64,000 bases of DNA from Rosa chinensis. Its lineage: Eukaryota > Streptophyta > Magnoliopsida > Rosales > Rosaceae. The notes under the pieces were generated by a model. The model made no database searches and had not been told where the DNA came from. It saw nothing but the letters and a program-made list of their open reading frames with translations. How positions within the stretch are numbered: the stretch's first letter is position 1; the number at the start of each line of letters is the position of its first letter. The stretch is taken from assembly GCF_002994745.2 (NCBI RefSeq), contig NC_037091.1, positions 1,798,001-1,862,000 on the forward strand, read 5' to 3'. This document shows positions 1 through 11,385 of this stretch, in pieces. The position numbers were made by a program, and so were the translations under genes.

Positions 1-426
1 ACTACTTGGAGAGGCTCATTGTCATTCTGCGGTACGAAGGAGCAAAATGCAGCGTTGGGGACTGCGGCGGATGTGGCAGAAGTTGGCTGGTTTGAGGGTA
101 ACGCAAATGACGAACGCGGCGAAGTTGGAGTGGAATTTCCGGCCAGTTTTCTGATATGCTACAGGGAGGTTTACCCGACGCTCCTTGCTGTGGAGGCCTT
201 GTACGAGCTCACTTGTTTCAATACAGTGGATGTGGAAAATCCGGAGGAGATGCACTTTCTTTGCAGGTATCTGAGAACATTTGACTGGCTATTTACCGTG
301 AGAATAACAGGTGAACAAACTGCTATGGAAAGGCGTCATATAAATGACATTGCGAAGTCTGAATATGTTACTGTGGAGAATTATGATGGATCATCGGATG
401 AATCTTCGAATGATGATGGTGACTAA
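1..426 (+). CDS. 3' part of an unrecognised protein-coding gene (partial)
   Basis: The frame is open from base 1 to a TAA stop at 424-426, so this is the last coding exon, or part of it, of a gene that starts outside the window. About 141 codons are visible. No ATG that looks like a true start lies near the left edge, so the start is missing rather than chosen. The end of the protein is acidic and serine-rich (SSDESSNDDGD). I see no domain I can name and no membrane segment. Just after the stop, a GT-rich junction (AAAGGTAAAC) and a pyrimidine-rich AG near 515-523 could bound an intron in the 3' UTR. Base composition is coding-like compared with the AT-rich DNA that follows. The function is unknown. 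Confidence 0.5.
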   Translation, partial: TTWRGSLSFCGTKEQNAALGTAADVAEVGWFEGNANDERGEVGVEFPASFLICYREVYPTLLAVEALYELTCFNTVDVENPEEMHFLCRYLRTFDWLFTVRITGEQTAMERRHINDIAKSEYVTVENYDGSSDESSNDDGD

Positions 427-1049
427 AGGTAAACTCTTTCACTAATCGAGGTTAATTAGGTCATTAGACAATATTCTTCCATCGGACCCCAAATAATTCC
501 TGTTTCTTTTTTGTGAAAGCTTAGGACTGCACTGCTTGCGTCCAGTGGCATAGGGATGCACAGCCACAGACTCGGTACTATTGAAGAGGAGTGATAGCGA
601 CGAGCTGATGTTGCTTTTATGAGTTTATCTTTCTGTCTGTCTAGTTATTTATAATTAATGTATGGGTAGTTTGTTTATGGTATCGATCTGTCTTTAGATT
701 ATCTAGCTATTATGGGATAGTTTCGTTATGGTATTTGTCTCTGGACACTTATATTTGTTATGGGCTTGTTGATCAATGAATGCATGTACGTTATTTTGTA
801 TCATTTGTTCAGTCTATCTATTTGAAGTTTGTATTGAAGAGGGAATAAGGCTCTGTTTATAAATTATATTGCTGTTACAATAATGTTATTTTGGTGATAA
901 TTTTGCCAATGATAACCCACTCAAAAAAAAAAAAAAAAAAAACAGGAAACAAAGCACTGTTATTGGACGGTGTCCTAAGGGCAACGTACGTTGTAGCTTA
1001 ATTAGGGAAGGAGATTTGGGTGCTGATGAAGTTTAGTTACTTAACAACC

Positions 1050-1100
1050 AAGGTAATTACCAAGTACTCTTCTAAAAAAAAAAAGGTAATTACCAAGTAC
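1050..1100 (+). repeat. 18-bp direct repeat around a poly(A) tract (retroposon scar)
   Basis: The 18 bases at 1050-1067 recur exactly at 1083-1100. The 15 bases between them are TCTTCT followed by an A-run. A long target-site duplication flanking little more than a poly(A) tail is what an extremely 5'-truncated retroposition event leaves. A polymerase-slippage duplication is the alternative. Confidence 0.5.
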
Positions 1101-2544
1101 AGCTCCGCTCCTCGAGCTCAAGTAGTGGACATACCATTTCTCAGTTTCCTAAATAGTAACTAGTGAGCACTGTATACGTTATTAGTAATTAGTATTTGTA
1201 GGAAGAAGACTAGCTAGTAAGCATTGTAACAAATTAGTGAAATTACCAAGAGATAAATACCGGAAAAAAACCTATAACATGTAACATACTATGTTTTTTC
1301 ACGACCTATAGCATATAACATATTCAATTACCAGTTGAGAAATTTTATATACACTCCTATTTATTTATTTTTATACTTTTCTCCCTAAACTTCTACTTTA
1401 CCACTCTTCAATATATACAATTGTACCTCTCCATATATGTTCTTTTCTGTAACACAATAATTTGCAGAAATCGTTGGAACAATTTTTTTTTTCACCATTC
1501 AAAAAACCCTCATGAAGAAAATTAATTTGAGAATGGATTAATGTTTCAATACTGCTTACATCTACAATAACAAAGTCAATAACTTTGCCATGTAATGATA
1601 TTTTATTTTCCAGCGCCAATTAAAAGAATGAAATGATCTACAATCTATATATATAGCATAGAATTTTATTAGTTTGTGTTGAACATGCAAATAAAGTGCA
1701 ATGGATTAGACAGAAGACAAAATCCTTGTGAAATTGAGTACATATTCATTAGAGAATAGAAGAAAAGCAAATAGACTGCAATTGTCATTGGATAGCATGG
1801 GCATATGATATTGTTTAAAAATTCTCAAATCAAGGTTTGTGCTTTTGTCATTCTTCAACTCATATCTCTCGATTTGGTTTTCTTTTTTAGTTGCTGCAAG
1901 GGTAATATAGGGATTCATTTTTTCCAAAAACAAAGATAAATATTTGGATGTGTATTAAGTAGATTGAGGTGTGTATTTAAAACTACTCTTACGGGTTTTG
2001 TTCGGTGCACCCTAAAAAAGAAAAGTCTGTTTCCGGCCAGTTCGAATCTGGATCTTGATTTGAGCCATATCTTGAGGTTCATGCTTAATTGACACGCATA
2101 TATGGTGAAAGCATTCATCTTAGGAAGGTTTTGAGGTTTTGGCTTAGCTAGGTTAATCTTTTGAAGTTTGGCTGTAAGTATTAACACTTTTCAGCTATAT
2201 TGCCATAATATCACTTACTAGAGCTTACCCATTTGGTGCCAAACCAATTTCGTCACTTGTCCTGAAATTTTTTTTTGACTGGCTGTCCCCAAAATTTTAT
2301 CTCCCAAAGAGATGGGTGACAAACATCACCTATACTACATCATTGATGAAAACCTAAGTTCGTCGAACTAGATTTATCACCTCATCCCTCATCTTTAGTC
2401 ACGTATATATTCTACTCCAAATTTTGACTTCATATATGGTGCCAATATATCTTTCATCCACAAAATATCTATTCAGACCTCCCCACTAATTACAAGGACA
2501 GGAAGACCCTAGTACACATTCTAATCCTCATTGTCCTTCCCCTG

Positions 2545-2634
2545 CTAATTCTCATCAGTAGCATCATCTTCATCACTACTGTTGACATTTCTTTGGGCCT
2601 TGAGAGTAGAAACCAGCCTTGCAGCAACACAATG
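2545..2634 (-). CDS. Possible last exon of a minus-strand gene
   Basis: Read on the minus strand, a TTTTTTAG acceptor is followed at 2634 by 29 open codons and a TAG stop (2547-2545). The C-terminus is acidic (SSDEDDATDEN), a common tail in nuclear proteins. I cannot find convincing upstream exons in the 2640-4900 interval, so the gene, if real, is not recognised. It may be a chance open frame. Confidence 0.2.
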   Translation of the reverse strand, partial: HCVAARLVSTLKAQRNVNSSDEDDATDEN

Positions 2635-4660
2635 CTAAAAAAGTCAACTGGTGTTGGAGCGTAGAGGATGCAAGAAAGAGGAACAAAAGGTGTCCTTTTG
2701 AGGATGATTGCAGAATGTATAATTGCTTCTTCAACTCCTTATTCATTTTCTGCGGAGTAAGATAACATGTTTAAAGTAAGAACATTTACAAAGAACATTC
2801 TCCAGCATAGCAAGATACCACTCAGTACAGAGACAGACATGTCCATCTATATGCAAGAGACTCTGTCTCGATTGACCTAATATTGATTTCTCCCACATCT
2901 CTGCTTCCAGCATTTCACAAAAGAATATGGGCATCAAGTGATAGAAACCGCATTTCTTGTCTATTTAAAAGATGCGTAACACAGGTAGAGACCAAGAAAG
3001 AGGCACAAAATATTGTTCTGCAATTGTATCATTTGCCAAATAGTGAACCAACACACGCATACGCCAGTCACCTCACCAATTGAGATACCACATGCAGTGT
3101 ATTACTAAGACAAAACAAAATAAATGATGTAGCCAAGAACCAAAGTGGAAACATAATAAACATACAAGAGTTGCAAATTCTCAGCAAAACTACTCATATT
3201 TTCATCTTAAAGCTAAAGTATCAACTGGTCTCAGACCGACAACAACTTGCTGCATAAATTTACTGTCAACAAATAAAGTAGCGCCTATATCTACTACACT
3301 CTGGCAATTGTGAACCGATTCCTTTGAGACAATTCCACAGTTACGTTTATGAACCAAACTAATTAGATGTGGGTTAGAGCAAGTGGTATCAAGGATGAGT
3401 ATAGAACTATAGATATATAGAAAATGCTTGCATAAACAGGCAAGCTTGCTGTATCCTCACTAAAGCAAAAGTCCCCTGTATGTAGAACAGCCCATATAAC
3501 AAAGAAATGGGGATCATTATCCAAAGAAAAAAAGATAGGGAAAGGAACACTAGACTGTTCTTTTCTTTCTTTTAAGGAAAGAAAACATGAGTATCATGGA
3601 GCAGCTTATTAGGAAGATTTTGAACCACACCTTACTGTTGAGCGGTTCAAAAGCATAATTAGCGAACCAGGACAATGGTTTTCATCTAAGCAGTCACATC
3701 AATATGAAAGGCCAGCTTCGTGTTTACAAGCTTAGCTGTAATGAAGGAGCAATAAATTTTACGATGATCAGAAGGACTTCATTAGACCTCTTTAATTTGC
3801 AGCAACAAGCACTGACATCAAGAAGCAACCAATTGCCATCACAAGGACAAAAGGGTAGTCTGTTGCAGTCTTCAGGTTCCATGACGGATCTCTTCAAAAT
3901 TATGAAAAATTATAACTCAAAGGTATCCCGGCCAGCTATGAAGTTAATGAAAATTTATAAGCATTCACCTATTTACCTTAGCATTGCAGAAATTGAAACA
4001 GCATAACAGATTCCCTTCGTTTTTACTACATGGTTATCCCTATCTTTCTTGCTTTTTCTCAATAACCAAAAGGCAATTAACAATGGTCCTAGGACTAGGA
4101 GATACCTATCACCATACATGGGAGGTACACAATTTTCATATTAAATGGTTTTTTTTTTTTTTTTTATCAATCTAGAATCTTGAATAGCTAGGGATAGCAT
4201 TAAAAACATTTTATTTTCATAGAAAGAATGGAGTAACGAGCATATGAACAACCCACAGAAACTCAACCGTTCTACCTAAAGCTAGCTGCTCCACAGGCAC
4301 CTCTGTGCTTAACTAAGACGCTTGAGGGGAGATGGGCATCAGGGCTTAGAAGTTTAGAGCATAAATTAATGCGTTTAATCATCCTATAGAGTTGTTCAAC
4401 CAGAAATTCAAAACCCAACAAAAACCCATAATGCTATGAACTTAGAACTTACATTGAAAAACTAGAGCGAGGTCCCAATGACACCAAATCTGAGTCATCG
4501 TCACAAAGAAGCTGATCGAACACCGTTCCCGACGAAATCGAAATAGTATATGGAATGGCGGCGGCGCGTGGAAAAAACTCCTGCGACGGCAACACTATGA
4601 ATTTGAGGGCTTCTGTAGATCGGAGCCTACCGGGGTTCCTTAAAAGCTCCGATCATTCTC

Positions 4661-4705
4661 AACCCGCCTTTCATCAACCCGCCTTTCATCGACCCGCCTT
4701 TGATC
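4661..4705. repeat. Three tandem 15-bp units
   Basis: Units at 4661-4675, 4676-4690 and 4691-4705 share the core ACCCGCCTTT. The unit length is a multiple of three. Read on the minus strand the array lies inside an 85-codon open frame (4884-4627) and encodes a KGG-rich repeat. That frame has no recognised domain, so it is not called as a gene. Confidence 0.6.
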
Positions 4706-5080
4706 ATTCTCATTCTGTAGATCTCAGCCTTCTGATAACGTCGGTTGTTATCGATGTAGACTCGGAAGGTTTTGCCCCTCTTGGCGAATTCTGCTCGTAA
4801 CTCCTCATCGCTACTCACACTCACAATCGGAAGAGGCTTGTTCATGATGTAATCCTCTCTGCCAGCTCTGATATTCATCAGCATCAGCTCGTTCCTGACG
4901 GATGCGTACTCCTCATCAACCCTAGAATATCTTAGATCTGTGAAATTGAAAGCCTAGTCACTGATTTGGTAGGTTTTAAAGTGCTCAGACAATAAGGAAT
5001 AGGAAGATTGCAAGATTTTATTAGAGTCTGATTTGGAAGGTTTCCTCAGACAATAAGGAAGGTCTAATCTTCATATAGCC

Positions 5081-5088
5081 TATATAAA
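5081..5088 (+). promoter_or_regulatory. TATA box of the eIF4A-III-type gene
   Basis: TATATAAA lies 66 bases before the ATG at 5154, which places a start of transcription near 5110-5120 with a short leader. An imperfect direct repeat (about 4964-5010 and 5031-5063, sharing CTCAGACAATAAGGAA) sits just upstream and could hold duplicated promoter elements. Confidence 0.55.
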
Positions 5089-5153
5089 AGAGAGACTCCC
5101 TACTCTTTTGACATAATATACCCACAGAAGTCGAACCAAGTTTTTGTTTAAGC

Positions 5154-6717
5154 ATGGCAGCAACCGCAACCTCCAGGGCAAGCCAAACGATACGGGGTGT
5201 CAAAAACACCGTAGAGGAGAAGCTCAAGTTTGTGACCTCGGAATCTGAAGGTATAGAGCCGATAATGAGCTTCGACGATATGTGCCTTAAAGAAGAGCTC
5301 CTCCGAGGCATCTACAACCATGGCTTTGAGAAGCCCTCAGCTATCCAGCAACGGGCCATCAGACCCATTATTGAGCGCAGGGATGTTATCGCCCAGGCGC
5401 AGTCCGGTACCGGAAAGACATCAATGATTGCACTCGCCGCTTGCCAAATCGTTGACACCGCCTCCAGAGAGTATGATATCCTTTTCTACCTAAAGTTTTT
5501 TGTTTTAGTTTTATTGGAGTGGTTTACTCTTTTATTTACCTTACTACCTAGGGTTAGGGTTACTGCTAGGGTCTGTTTCTTTGCATGATGATTTGTCGTT
5601 TGATCGAATTTTACTTAATTTGATATCTAGGTTTAGGGTTATCGCTAATTAGGGCTTATTTGTCAAGTACGTGCCTAACTATTTACGTTGTATTCTAGGG
5701 TTCAGGCATTGATACTTTCTCCAACGAGGGAATTGGCGGCCCAGACAGAGAAAGTGATATTGGCAATTGGAAATTACCTAAATATTCAAGTACATTCATG
5801 CATAGGAGGCAAAAGCTTGGGTGAAGATATCAGAAGGCTAGAGAACGGAGTTCATGTGGTGTCTGGAACTCCCGGTAGAGTCTGTGACATGCTCGACAGG
5901 AAAACTCTACGTCCTCGACAAATTAAATTATTAATTCTCGATGAATCTGATGAAATGTTGAGCAGAGGCTTCAAGGATCAGATTTACAACGTCTACCGCT
6001 ATCTTTCGCATGAAGTCCAAGTATGCTTGATTTCTGCCACACTTCCAAATGAAATTCTCGAGATGACTAAACTATTCATGACTGATCCCGTAAGGATCTT
6101 GGTCAAGCGTGATGAGCTGACTTTACAGGTACGTATATATAATTTTATAATTATGTTGCTTGATATATATGATGCTGCCTTCAAGTTTGAAATATATGTG
6201 AATATTAATTGTGTATTTCTAACTGCAGGGAATCAAGCAATTTTTTGTTTCAGTTGAAAGAGAAGATTGGAAGTTTGATACTCTCTGTGATCTCTATGAT
6301 ACCCTTACGATTACACAAGCTGTTGTTTTCTGCAACACAAAGCGAAAGGTCGATTGGCTCAGCGAAAAGTTGCGGAGCAATAACTTCACTGTGTCTTCAA
6401 TGCATGGAGACATGCCTCAGAAAGAGAGAGATGCTATAATGAAAGACTTTAAGAACAGTGAATCACGAATCCTCATCACAACAGATGTTTGGGCTCGAGG
6501 CATCGATGTTCAACACGTTTCGTTGGTTATCAACTATGATCTTCCAAACAATCGAGAGCTGTACATTCATAGAATTGGTCGTTCGGGTCGTTTTGGACGC
6601 AAAGGTGTGGCAATCAACTTTGTCAAGAACGATGATATCAGGATTTTAAGAGACATTGAACAGTACTACAGTACCCAGATTGATGAGATGCCCATGAATG
6701 TGGCTGATTTAATATGA
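5154..6717 (+). CDS. EIF4A3: eIF4A-III-type DEAD-box RNA helicase, three exons, apparently intact
   Basis: ATP-dependent RNA clamp of the exon junction complex, acting in the nucleus and on exported mRNA in splicing-coupled quality control. Exons are 5154-5470, 5699-6128 and 6229-6717, all with GT-AG borders and matching phase, giving 411 residues; plant eIF4A-III is close to 408. Visible motifs in order: Q motif [10 protein letters not shown] (57-66), Walker [10 protein letters not shown] (82-90), PTREL (about 114), TPGR (163-166), DESD in place of DEAD (187-190, as normal for this subfamily), SAT (218-220), ARGID (about 338) and HRIGRSGR (363-370). The C-terminus MPMNVADLI is typical of eIF4A-III rather than of translation factor eIF4A-1/2. 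A TATA box precedes it. Three broken relatives lie elsewhere in the window. The first 30 residues diverge from the usual plant sequence, so it may be a lineage-specific paralogue. Confidence 0.93.
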
Positions 6718-7163
6718 GCTAGAGGTTGCAATCAGTACATTAAAGTCTGTTTATTTTGACTGATATCTTGACGACGTCCTTATTGTGTGCAACTCTTTTT
6801 TTCTTTTCTTTTTTTGAGTAAAACTATTTAGGAATTTTCATTGATATAAAAAGAGGTCAGAATGACCATTACATATTCTTCCGCTACCATCTACACAACT
6901 TCTTGTCTATGTGGTGAAACACCACGGTAATACATAGGACGTGTCTTGCTCACTTATTTAAAGTAAGCTTATTCAACTATGAACCAATGCTACATAATTC
7001 GGTTCGGGGGCGAATCTGTAGTTCTGTTGAAATCGCAGGGGAATCTTGTTAACCAATACGCAATTTACAAAAGCAAACAAAAACTAAAATTTCAAGCAAA
7101 ATAGATAACAGAAGATTCGAGGAGGCACCACACAAGAGGCCACAAGTCTCTCGTGGTTGTTCC
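6718..7163. other. Intergenic spacer and 3' UTR
   Basis: This holds the 3' UTR of the helicase gene and the promoter region of the next gene. T- and A-rich runs occur near 6797-6820. No gene is seen. Confidence 0.5.
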
Positions 7164-8915
7164 ATGGCGGCCGCAGCTCGGGCTTTCACTCTCTCTCGCC
7201 TCACCGACCTGTCACTCAAGCCCCGCCTCCGCCTCCCGTTTCCCGCCACCACCTCCTCGCCCGCCCATTACTCCCCTCATTCCGCGCCCAACGGCGTCGT
7301 TTGGCCTGCTCGGCTTCCACAATCCGATGCCTCATCTCCGGCGTCGACGGCGGCGGCGGCGTGTCCGACGAGTTCGTCTCGACGCGGAAGTCCGGCTTCG
7401 ACCGCGGATTCTCCTTTATCGCCAATATGCTGAAGCGGATTGAGCCGCTTGACAGCTCCGTCATCTCCAAAGGCGTTTCGGATTCCGCTAAGGACTCGAT
7501 GAAGCAGACCATCTCTACTATGCTGGGATTGCTGCCGTCCGATCAGTTCTCCGTCACCGTTAGGGTTTGCAGAGCTCCCCTTGATCGCCTCCTCGCCTCT
7601 TCCATAATCACCGGGTAAATTTACATTTGAATCCGTTTCTGAATTTTCGAGATTTTTAGAGTTCGAAATTGTATTGAATTGAAATGGTTCGGGTAAATTT
7701 ACATTTGAATCCGTTTCCGAATTTTCGAGATTTTTAGAGTTTGAAATTGTATTGAATTGAAGTGGTTTGGATTATGGATCAGGTATACACTGTGGAACGC
7801 GGAGTATCGGGATATCGTTGATGAGGAATTTTGACATTTCTACAGAGAATTCTGTGGCTTTGGATGGGTCGAAGATCGATGGGAGTTCGGAGACGGGGGG
7901 ATAGTGAGGAAAGGGATAGCGAGAATGGATTTGGGGCGAGTAATCAATACCTGGGCTCAACAAGTCCTCAAGTTTTCGGGGATTTGTCTCCGGAGGCTTT
8001 GAATTACATCCAGAGGTTGCAATCAGAGTTAACTAATGTTAAGGAGGTGAGCCTTTTCTCTCAAACCTTCATACTTGTTTGATTTCAAGTTTGGACGACT
8101 TGTTTGTTAGCTGTCTCTAGTTAGAGTGCATGATCAAAGTTTGTGTTTCCTTGTTTTGTGAGATTTCAAGTTTTAGCTTTTTCAGCCTTTTCATCTTCTT
8201 TTGTGGGTTCAAGTTTGGATGACATTGTTGGTTAGAATTTAGAAAGCATGATCAAAGCTTCTTTTTGGCTATCTTTTGTGAGCTTCCAAAGTTTTAGTTT
8301 TTTTCTTTGTAATGCACTTCTTTTTGTCCCTCGTATATGAAATGCACGTCGTTGAAGCTTTTGATTAGGGGCCATTAATTCCACCCGTTGATTTGCGCCC
8401 AGATTTCTCCCAGAATTTGAGGAAGATTTAGTTAAAGCGAATATAGAGAATGTTCTAGATTCTGATGGCGAACTTTGTGATACTATAGGAACTTCACGAG
8501 ATTACCTAGCGAAGGTTCTTTTCTGGTAAGGACTTTACCATTGTTCTTCTTCCCTTTAGAAAAGGGGATTGAAATCTACACTCCTATTTTACAATTCATC
8601 CTCTTTGAGTTGAAAAAACTAATGAAAGAAGGCTTTTAGAGTAGGGGGTAATGTATTTTAAAATGGGGAAGTGTTGATTTCACTCCCGTTTCTAAATTGG
8701 TTTCTGGAATTGTGCATGTGGACATAAGCAGAGGCACATGCTCCACATTGTCACCATGTGCATTTTGTTCATTCCTACTATTTGATCTAATTTCCTTCAG
8801 GCTCTAAGGTTGACTAATTTTTCCTCTTACTATTGGCAGGTGTATGTTATTAGGTCATCATTTGAGAGGCTTGGAGAACAGATTACATTTGAGTTGTGTT
8901 GTTGGATTGTTGTAA
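7164..8915 (+). pseudogene. DUF760-like plastid protein gene, frameshifted
   Basis: An ATG at 7164 opens a serine- and proline-rich N-terminus like a chloroplast transit peptide. The conserved body follows in another frame (about 7290-7614, with ANMLKRIEPLD and MLGLLPSDQFSV). Exon 2 starts at 7783 with YTLWNAEYR. An extra G near 7809-7811 and another in the six-G run near 7896-7901 shift the frame, so the coil LSPEALNYIQRLQSEL appears in a third frame and ends at a donor near 8047. Further exons at about 8402-8525 (SRDYLAKVLFW) and 8840-8915 (CMLLGHHLRGLE) keep good splice borders. Plant members have a longer central part that is not seen between 8050 and 8400. The order and splice phases match a plant DUF760-type gene of unknown function. 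Three shifts, two of them in or next to G runs, suggest a pseudogene, though assembly errors could mimic this. The family name is from memory of motif similarity. Confidence 0.6.
7613..7768 (+). repeat. Tandem duplication of 78 bp in intron 1 of the DUF760-like gene
   Basis: Two near-identical 78-bp copies (7613-7690 and 7691-7768) begin with GGGTAAATTTACATTTGAAT. The first copy starts exactly at the exon 1 donor, so the duplication also copied the GTAAAT donor. Confidence 0.85.
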
Positions 8916-9708
8916 AGAGAGGAAAGATAGAACGGGTGTATATTCTTCATGTTCATCTATCTGAACCTTTTTGGTTTTCATGCTCATCTGTATTACTATT
9001 CTTTTCTATCAAATGAAAAGCTTCTTAGGAGTACCACCTTAATAATCGATTCATGTTATAGTCTGGACTGTCAATTGAAATTTTGCAGACCTCTTTCAAG
9101 TTTCAACAGTTCACCCAGATTTTTGAATTTGCAGCTCTGCTGTTACGATTTACGAAAGGATGCTTAACAAGTTAACAGGAGATCCACACTCCCTGTTAAA
9201 GTGTGGTTAACGGTGGTCTATTGAAAGTAGGGGTAATGGTGTCCATGTCTAGGGAGACTAACGGTACTAATGTCTGTCATGCGAACAATGCTAACAGTGT
9301 CTATTCAAGTGAGGTTAAGCACACTAAAAAAATGTCGTATGCTTGTCCAACCCTGTGGAAACGATATGGGAACTTTGAACTATGAAAAAATAAAATTAAA
9401 AATTTAAAAAAAGTTTGAAACCATTAAACAAAGCACACCGAACATGTCATATGCTTGTCCATTCCTGTGGAAATCAACACCGGAACTTTTGCTCAGAAAA
9501 CGACCAAGGTTTTACTCAAAACTATGAATTATATCACACAATTATTTGGTCAAAATCGTGTGTTAAATCATGATTTGTAAAAAAGTTTAGAATGCCAGTC
9601 AAAAATCGAAAAAAAACAAAAAAAATTCAAAGTAAAAAGTCGGGTCGAGATTTTTGAGGTCTGTCAAATGAAACACAATTTAAAAATCATGCTTCATCAA
9701 GGGTGAGA
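8916..9708. other. Non-coding spacer between DUF760-like and F-box genes
   Basis: AT-rich with no convincing frame. A diverged direct repeat sharing ATGCTTGTCC and CCTGTGGAAA occurs near 9325-9362 and 9430-9472, about 107 bases apart. The origin is not recognised. Confidence 0.4.
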
Positions 9709-10925
9709 TTATGCATGCTTGAGCTTAATCAATACTTGATTATCTACTCTACGGCTCTCGTCCTGCTCTCGATCGATTAGTGGAAAAAGTCCCTCAACAT
9801 AAACCCCAACACCATTACCTCCTAAGGTGGTATCACGAATTGGAAGGTTCCTAAAACTTTCTTCTTTGAAGTCGTACATAACAAATGAACTTCCACACAC
9901 CATCAAATCATGAGATTTTGTAGAGAAACCAAAATGTGACAATTGGTGATATGGCATGGAGACCCTCATTCTAGTCCAAGACTCGCTCACCCCATATTCT
10001 TTCATGACCCAAAACTCATTGAATGTTTGATCAATACCAGCGAGCGTTATACATAGGCAATCTCTAAACACTCCCAGGTTTGCTAAACAAGTATCACCGA
10101 TGGGTGGGAGTCGAATTTCGCGAACCTCCTCCTCTGCTAATAGATAAGATACAATCACCGAAGAGGATCGATCTCCAACTGTCGTTGCCGACCAATGAAT
10201 AGCTCCATTCAGAAAAATCCCCTGAAACCAATAAGCATGGTAGGGAGAGAAGCACTCGATCTTTCGCCAAGAATCAGTTTTCAGTGTATAGACACTAAAT
10301 ACGATTACATTGATATCAGAATAGACCTGCCCGTTAACCACCTTGTACTCATTGGTGGAGGAATCAAATCCAAATCCACATAAGCTCAAGCAAAAGGGCC
10401 TCACAGGTCTCCATGATGGTGTCTTTGGTACTTTCTTCATCTCCCTGGTTGCAGGGTTAACCAAATAAAACCCACGCCTCATATCGCACAACAAGAAGTT
10501 ATTGCAGGAGTAGATGAAGTATATGGGTCTACGTCCTTCTACAGAAACAAAATCGAGCTCGGTGGCTGGTATCAAACCATCATGATTATTATCTGCATGA
10601 ACATGACGATTCTTAAGAACCAGTGCATTGTCATTATCCTCTCGTTATAGTTATGGTTGAGGAACTGGTCTAGGTCCAAAGAGTAAAGGTAATGTAGTGC
10701 CACGTTAAATATGACTCTTCGTCTCCGAAAGAATACCTCTTTATCCTCGAGGGCTTTCTTGGCGTGCAGTGCAATGAACTTGGTGTTGGAGATTAGAGAA
10801 CGCCAAGGCTTTGATACGCACCTGAAGCGGCATAAGGACTTCACTGATAGCCTTGAAAGAATCTCAACTATGATCTCGGCTGGAAGGGGGAATTGGTGCC
10901 CCGTCAGCTCGCCATTGTGTTCCAT
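9709..10925 (-). pseudogene. F-box protein with F-box associated domain (FBA type), one frameshift
   Basis: Substrate-receptor subunit of an SCF ubiquitin ligase. The F-box recruits SKP1 and the C-terminal beta-rich domain binds the target. On the minus strand the ATG at 10925 opens [20 protein letters not shown], followed by the F-box core (about residues 14-55: [25 protein letters not shown]). The second part (10575-9709) has the FBA hallmarks [31 protein letters not shown] and GAIHW. The two parts lie in different frames. The partial copy at 12117-12633 reads through the same place in one frame, and this copy carries two more bases near 10630-10645, so a local indel breaks it. Restored length would be about 400 residues, normal for the family. 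A TATA box lies upstream. An assembly error or strain polymorphism is possible. Confidence 0.85.
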
Positions 10926-10998
10926 CTATTGTGTTCTTTAATCTTTGCGCTACAGAACCTTAAGAGAGATTTGTAACGCTTTAGAAAGCGGATGGTTG

Positions 10999-11007
10999 TT
11001 TTTATAG
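10999..11007 (-). promoter_or_regulatory. TATA box of the F-box gene
   Basis: CTATAAAAA on the minus strand lies about 75 bases before the ATG at 10925, a normal plant distance for a short leader. Confidence 0.5.
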
Positions 11008-11385
11008 TTGAAGTCCTAATTATATGCGAAACTGGATATCCAAGTCAGAAAGGGATATGATTGTGTTTCTCTATCCTTATCAATTTATATTAGAAATTCA
11101 TCATTCACACATCATCCACTTAATTAGAGTAGGGGGATATATGATGGTTTGGTTTCCATTCAATACAAATTAGTGGCATCCAAATAGCTAGTTAGGACCT
11201 ATAAATACTGGTATCATTTGCAGGCTTAGCAAAATCATAGTAGTATAATCAACTTGACAATAAAAAATGCACACAAGGTTGTCAAAAACAAATGGGTTTG
11301 ACGTACGTGTCATGTCAACATAAAAGATAAATATAATAAAATTTCACTATTATCTGCTACTGGCCTACTGCTAGCGACCTCTAGC

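Larger units (their letters stand above)
427..4550. other. AT-rich non-coding stretch with simple repeats
   Basis: The first few hundred bases are probably the 3' UTR of the preceding gene, ending before an A-run near 925-942. The rest holds only short open frames with no recognisable protein and many A or T runs. One short candidate exon on the minus strand (2545-2634) and a small poly(A) insertion scar (1050-1100) are listed separately. I see nothing else that can be supported. Confidence 0.5.

Noticed and set aside
4555..4884. Open frames on both strands (81 and 85 codons) over the 15-bp repeat
   Set aside because: No recognisable domain, overlapping frames, and repeat-driven openness. 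Kept only as a repeat.
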